Source of the DNA: Verrucomicrobiales bacterium
GTDB taxonomy: Bacteria; Verrucomicrobiota; Verrucomicrobiia; Verrucomicrobiales; DEV007
Direction of reading: 5' to 3'
NCBI GenBank assembly: GCA_021648365.1
Contig: JAKISY010000134.1
Location: 1-10,307, forward strand
Length of the DNA stretch: 10,307 bases
Made by a program: the position numbers and the translations under genes. Every line of letters begins with the position of its first letter. Position 1 is the stretch's first letter. The notes beneath the pieces were generated by a model. It ran no database searches. It was not told where the DNA came from and saw only the letters and a list, made by a program, of their open reading frames with translations. Shown one piece after another: positions 7,556 through 10,307 of the stretch.

Positions 7556-7607
7556 CATGGGGTGCAGGAGTGTGAGGTGGTATTAAGTTATAAATTGGTG
7601 TTCAGTC

Positions 7608-9842
7608 GTGTCTATTAGTGGTTCAGATTATCAGCAGAGGGATTTGACGATTCGGGAGGTGGGGGCTTTGCGTCCTCGGCTGCGGGATGATTTGCGGGCG
7701 ACGTATCAGGAGTTTCAGGGCAGGCCTTGTTATGTGCTTGAAGACCCGCTGGGGGGAAAGTTTTACCGCTTGGGGATTCGGGAATATCAATTTGTGCGCT
7801 TGTTAGATGGCACGGCGATGGTTTCTGTGATCGTGGGAAAGATGGCGGCTCGAGATGGCGACGAGGCTTTGGATGAACACGAGGCACTTGCCTTGGTGCG
7901 AGGCCTTGCCGATATGGGGTTGATGGAGGTGGAGGGCGGGGATCATGCGGGGCGTTTGTATGAGGGCGTGCATTTGCAGGGTGAGGCGGGGAGGGTGATG
8001 GGCAAGGGGCAGTCGCTGTTTTTTTTGAAGATTCCGTTGGGGAATCCTGATCGTTTGTTAGCGAAGATGGTCAAACGTCTGGGCTGGTTGGCAGAGCCGA
8101 TGTTTTTTGCTTTGTGGCTGATGGTGATCGCTTGGGCAGCAGTGAGTTTGGCGGGTCAGTGGCAGCGTTTCCGCTTTGAAATGGGAGGAGTGTTTCAGGT
8201 GGGGAATATCGCTTGGTTGTGGGTGGCTTGGGTGGTGTTGAAGGTGATCCATGAGTTTTGGCATGGCTTGGTGTGCAAGAAATTTGGCGGAGCGGTGCCT
8301 GAGATGGGGGTGAGTTTGTTGATGTTGGTGACACCTCTGGGCTATGTGGATGCCTCGGCGAGTTTGGCTTTTCCATCAAAATGGCGGCGGATTTTTGTTT
8401 CGGCGGCAGGCATGTATGGCGAGGTGTTGGTGGCTGCGATTGCTCTGATCGTATGGAGTCAGCTCGACTCGGGCAGTGTGACGAGCGCAGTGCTACAGCA
8501 GGTGATTTTGATCTCCTCGGTGACGACGCTGTTGTTCAATGCCAACCCGCTGATGCGCTTTGATGGTTATTACATGCTGGCGGATTGGATTGAAATTCCC
8601 AATCTCTACGGCAAGGGGCAGAAGATGGTGACTTGGTTTTTCAAGCGTTACGGTTTGGGGATCAAGGGGGCTAAATACCCTTTAGCAGAGCAGGATCATG
8701 CTTTCACGATAGGTTTCTACGGGATTTTAGCTTTTGCCTGGCGAATGCTGGTGATGTTGGGTTTGTTCCTGATGGCGATGGTTTTGTTCAAGGGCGCGGG
8801 GGTGATTCTGGCGATCGTGGTGGGGGGATTGATGCTATTTACTTGGGGGCGTTCGGTGGCTAAGTATTTTAAAGGGTCGGCGCATGCGGAGAAGACCAGC
8901 TCGCTGAAGGTGGGGGTGAGAGTGGGACTGATGCTGGTGGTATTGCTTGGTATGGGTTTTTTTGTTCAGATTCGTCCATCGATTAAGCTGTCTGGAGTGG
9001 TGGAGGTCTCTGGGCGTGAAGAGATCAGGATCGATTGTCCGGGGTTTATAGAAAACGTGTATGTGAGCAGCGGGCAGCTGGTCAAGAAGGGGGATCGGCT
9101 GTTGAGGTTGCGCAATTTGAATCAATCCTCTTGGCTGGAGCGATTGAAGTTCGACCGCAAGCGCAGCGAGGTGCGGCGCGATTTGTATTATCAGCATGAG
9201 GAGCTGGCGTCTTATCAATCGGAGTTGGGGCAAGTGGAGGCGTTGACGACTAAAATCACCGAACAGGAGGGCTATGTGGAGAGCTTGGATATACGCGCGG
9301 AGAGCGATGGGCGAGTCTATGGCGGGGATTTGGAAAATTTACAAGGGCAGTATGTGCAGCAAGGCACTTTGGTGATGACGATCGCGGATGAAGGAAAAAA
9401 GGAGTTGTTGCTGGTGGTGCCGCAAGAGGGTATCGAGTTTTTCCGTGATGCCGTAGGCAGAGAGATTGTATTTCGGGTGAGTGGGCGTGCTGGGCGTGCT
9501 GCTGCGGTTTTACAGCGGGTATCACCTAGGGCTACGGTGGAGATTCCACATTTTGCGCTGGCTACGGTGGCGGGAGGCCCTTTGGTGGTCAGGAATACCA
9601 CTGAGAAGAACGGCGGTGGACCAGGGCAGGGAAAGGCGGTGTCTTCGCAGCAAGTGATGCAGCAGTATGAATTGGCGCGTGCGCATTTTGTGGTGCGAGC
9701 GGAGCTGGAGGGGGATGCGGGTAAGTTGTTGGTGGAGGGAGAGAGGGTGCGGGCGAAGGTTCGCCATGCGGAGAAGCGATCACTGATTGGGCTTTTTGGT
9801 GAGAAGGTTAGACGATATTTGCAGAATATCAGTGGGGGGTAG
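7608..9842 (+). CDS. PqqD-like / M50 site-2-protease / HlyD-type fusion membrane protein
   Basis: This 744-residue protein has three parts. Residues about 17-110 resemble a PqqD-like winged-helix domain (RPRLRDDL near 22-29, KFYRLGIREYQFVRLLDG at 51-68). Residues about 160-455 are membrane helices carrying the intramembrane metalloprotease signature HEFWH (H215, E216, H219) and the second M50 motif NPLMRFDGYY (313-322, D319 the likely third zinc ligand). Residues about 458-720 form a single-pass-anchored HlyD/biotinyl-lipoyl-type domain with a short helical hairpin (about 505-558) between its lipoyl halves, expected in the periplasm. The zinc ligands are all present, so proteolysis or metal binding is plausible. 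Related fusions exist in PVC bacteria near efflux or secretion genes; the substrate is unknown. The GTG at 7608 is the first usable start after an in-frame stop and has no Shine-Dalgarno; TTG at 7644 is an alternative. Coding strand is G-rich, unlike the neighbouring operon. No terminator is seen after the stop. Confidence 0.8.
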   Translation: MSISGSDYQQRDLTIREVGALRPRLRDDLRATYQEFQGRPCYVLEDPLGGKFYRLGIREYQFVRLLDGTAMVSVIVGKMAARDGDEALDEHEALALVRGLADMGLMEVEGGDHAGRLYEGVHLQGEAGRVMGKGQSLFFLKIPLGNPDRLLAKMVKRLGWLAEPMFFALWLMVIAWAAVSLAGQWQRFRFEMGGVFQVGNIAWLWVAWVVLKVIHEFWHGLVCKKFGGAVPEMGVSLLMLVTPLGYVDASASLAFPSKWRRIFVSAAGMYGEVLVAAIALIVWSQLDSGSVTSAVLQQVILISSVTTLLFNANPLMRFDGYYMLADWIEIPNLYGKGQKMVTWFFKRYGLGIKGAKYPLAEQDHAFTIGFYGILAFAWRMLVMLGLFLMAMVLFKGAGVILAIVVGGLMLFTWGRSVAKYFKGSAHAEKTSSLKVGVRVGLMLVVLLGMGFFVQIRPSIKLSGVVEVSGREEIRIDCPGFIENVYVSSGQLVKKGDRLLRLRNLNQSSWLERLKFDRKRSEVRRDLYYQHEELASYQSELGQVEALTTKITEQEGYVESLDIRAESDGRVYGGDLENLQGQYVQQGTLVMTIADEGKKELLLVVPQEGIEFFRDAVGREIVFRVSGRAGRAAAVLQRVSPRATVEIPHFALATVAGGPLVVRNTTEKNGGGPGQGKAVSSQQVMQQYELARAHFVVRAELEGDAGKLLVEGERVRAKVRHAEKRSLIGLFGEKVRRYLQNISGG

Positions 9843-9867
9843 CTGGACTATGGCTAGCAGTTAGAAG

Positions 9868-9910
9868 TCACGCAGAAGAAATAAGAGATTCTCACGCAGA
9901 GACGCAGAGG
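9868..9910 (+). repeat. CACGCAGAGACGCAGAGG-type dispersed repeat
   Basis: TCACGCAGA occurs twice (9868-9876 and 9892-9900), the second continuing as GACGCAGAGG, a purine-rich run of alternating ACGCAG units. From memory, strings of this form recur between genes in PVC and cyanobacterial genomes. It lies just downstream of the M50/HlyD stop codon. Confidence 0.5.
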
Positions 9911-10043
9911 AAGAGAGGGAAAAGAAAAACATCTACCATGAAGCGCATGAAGTTCATGAAGAAGATTTTTTTAGTTAAGAAATTCATGCGCTTTCGCAGT
10001 GTATCAGCTGCCTTTCAAACTTCAGCGCTTCCCGCGTCTCTGC
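9896..10043. repeat. Large imperfect inverted repeat
   Basis: Two nested arm pairs are exact reverse complements: GCAGAGACGC (9896-9905) with GCGTCTCTGC (10034-10043), and AAGCGCATGAA (9941-9951) with TTCATGCGCTT (9983-9993). The intervening segments are 35 and 40 nt and largely do not pair, with 31 nt in the centre. The right arm looks like the two dispersed repeats inserted again in opposite orientation and partly decayed. C exceeds G on the plus strand here, unlike the rest of the window. Confidence 0.5.
9936..9964 (+). repeat. Dispersed intergenic repeat, ATGAAGNNN units (copy 2)
   Basis: ACC followed by three ATGAAGNNN units on the plus strand, the same design as 2255-2283. It includes the perfect palindrome TTCATGAA (9953-9960) and is followed by a seven-T run (9966-9972). 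A short reading frame through it has no coding character. Confidence 0.5.
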
Positions 10044-10110
10044 ACTATTTTGCCCTCTCGACGTTTTGCTTTAGTTCAAGTCAACAGCGTGCTCCGAGCA
10101 TCTCGTTTGA

Positions 10111-10138
10111 CTAACCATGGGCAGGATGCCCATGCTAG
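10111..10138. repeat. REP-like hairpin A
   Basis: CATGGGCA (10116-10123) and TGCCCATG (10127-10134) form a perfect 8-bp stem around GGA, extended by CTA (10111-10113) pairing with TAG (10136-10138). On the minus strand it begins CTAG, one base different from the GTAG foot of the palindrome at 7457-7479. Stem length (8 bp) and loop length (3 nt) match that element although the stem sequence differs. Confidence 0.45.
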
Positions 10139-10140
10139 TG

Positions 10141-10155
10141 CGCTGCAAAGCAGCG
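10141..10155. repeat. Hairpin B, directly after hairpin A
   Basis: CGCTGC (10141-10146) and GCAGCG (10150-10155) pair around AAA. Smaller stems flank it: TGCT/AGCA near 10090-10100 and CCTC/GAGG at 10157-10168. The closely spaced hairpins resemble a compound repetitive palindromic element or a structured RNA; I cannot tell which. Confidence 0.4.
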
Positions 10156-10307
10156 TCCTCTTCCGAGGTGAGATACCTTGGCCGTTGGCAGCCGTTGTGC
10201 TGACGAGAACTTGAAGTAACTGCGTCACCGCGAGGTGGGGTGGGAAGCAACGGAAAGAACCAGATCGACCATAATGACAAGTGAACATGATTCGGCTACG
10301 ATAAACG

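Larger units (their letters stand above)
9843..10307. other. Right-hand intergenic region without a recognised gene
   Basis: This 465-bp stretch follows the M50/HlyD gene and reaches the window edge. It contains the repeats and hairpins listed separately. Short open frames cross it on both strands (about 70 codons), but they run through palindromes and repeats and show no domain or coding bias. The last 90 bases hold only a weak stem (CACC/GGTG around GCGA at 10226-10237). I see no tRNA, rRNA or attachment site. Confidence 0.5.

Noticed and set aside
7421..7618. 65-codon plus-strand open frame between the divergent genes
   Set aside because: It starts at TTG without a ribosome site, reads through the REP-like palindrome and the sigma-70-like promoter, and overlaps the M50/HlyD start.
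9961..9975. T-run after the repeat at 9936-9964 as a terminator for the M50/HlyD gene
   Set aside because: The only stem before it is the 8-bp palindrome TTCATGAA, which cannot form a hairpin with a loop, and it is over 100 bp past the stop codon.
9999..10288. Roughly 70-codon open frames on both strands at the right end
   Set aside because: They are made of hairpins and repeat sequence, have no recognisable domain and mirror each other across palindromes.
1..10307. CRISPR array, tRNA, rRNA or complete insertion sequence
   Set aside because: No regularly spaced identical repeats, no cloverleaf-like segment and no transposase-like frame were found.

Overview
The window looks like chromosomal DNA from a free-living Gram-negative bacterium, most plausibly of the PVC group (Verrucomicrobiota or Planctomycetota). 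That placement is an inference from four things: the gene set, the fused DmsB/DmsC-type gene, the PqqD-like/M50/HlyD fusion, and dispersed intergenic repeats of the ATGAAGNNN and CACGCAGAGACGCAGAGG kinds. I could not test it by database search.

Layout. Positions 7312 down to 1 (minus strand) carry a four-gene assimilatory nitrate reduction operon, read in this order: nirA-type siroheme nitrite reductase (7312-5576); a CysJ-like NADPH diflavin reductase (5583-3853, overlapping nirA by 8 bp); a fusion of a four-cluster ferredoxin domain to a DmsC-type membrane anchor (3866-2304, overlapping the previous gene by 14 bp); and, after a 158-bp gap with a dispersed repeat, a molybdopterin nitrate reductase of the NasA/NarB type (2145 to beyond position 1, C-terminus cut by the window edge). 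Positions 7313-7607 are a divergent promoter region. It holds a strong sigma-54-like -24/-12 element facing nirA, a cluster of TTTCATGAA-type dyads, a REP-like palindrome and a sigma-70-like promoter facing right. Positions 7608-9842 (plus strand) carry one large membrane protein joining a PqqD-like domain, an M50 (site-2-protease) core and an HlyD-type periplasmic domain. Positions 9843-10307 have no convincing gene and are packed with dispersed repeats, a large imperfect inverted repeat and tandem hairpins.

How the genes work together (inference). The molybdoenzyme would reduce nitrate to nitrite and NirA would reduce nitrite to ammonium. Two electron inputs are encoded: NADPH through the diflavin reductase and, probably, quinol through the DmsC-like anchor and its attached 4Fe-4S domain. 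Neither the molybdoenzyme nor the Fe-S/anchor protein has a Tat signal, and charge distribution in the anchor puts the Fe-S domain in the cytoplasm. This suggests a membrane-tethered, cytoplasm-facing, quinol-linked assimilatory nitrate reductase. The sigma-54 element would place the operon under nitrogen control. The M50/HlyD gene is divergent and probably functionally separate.

Base composition is notable: the plus strand is G-rich over C through both the minus-strand operon and the plus-strand gene, so codon usage differs with orientation. None of the five gene starts has a clear Shine-Dalgarno sequence.
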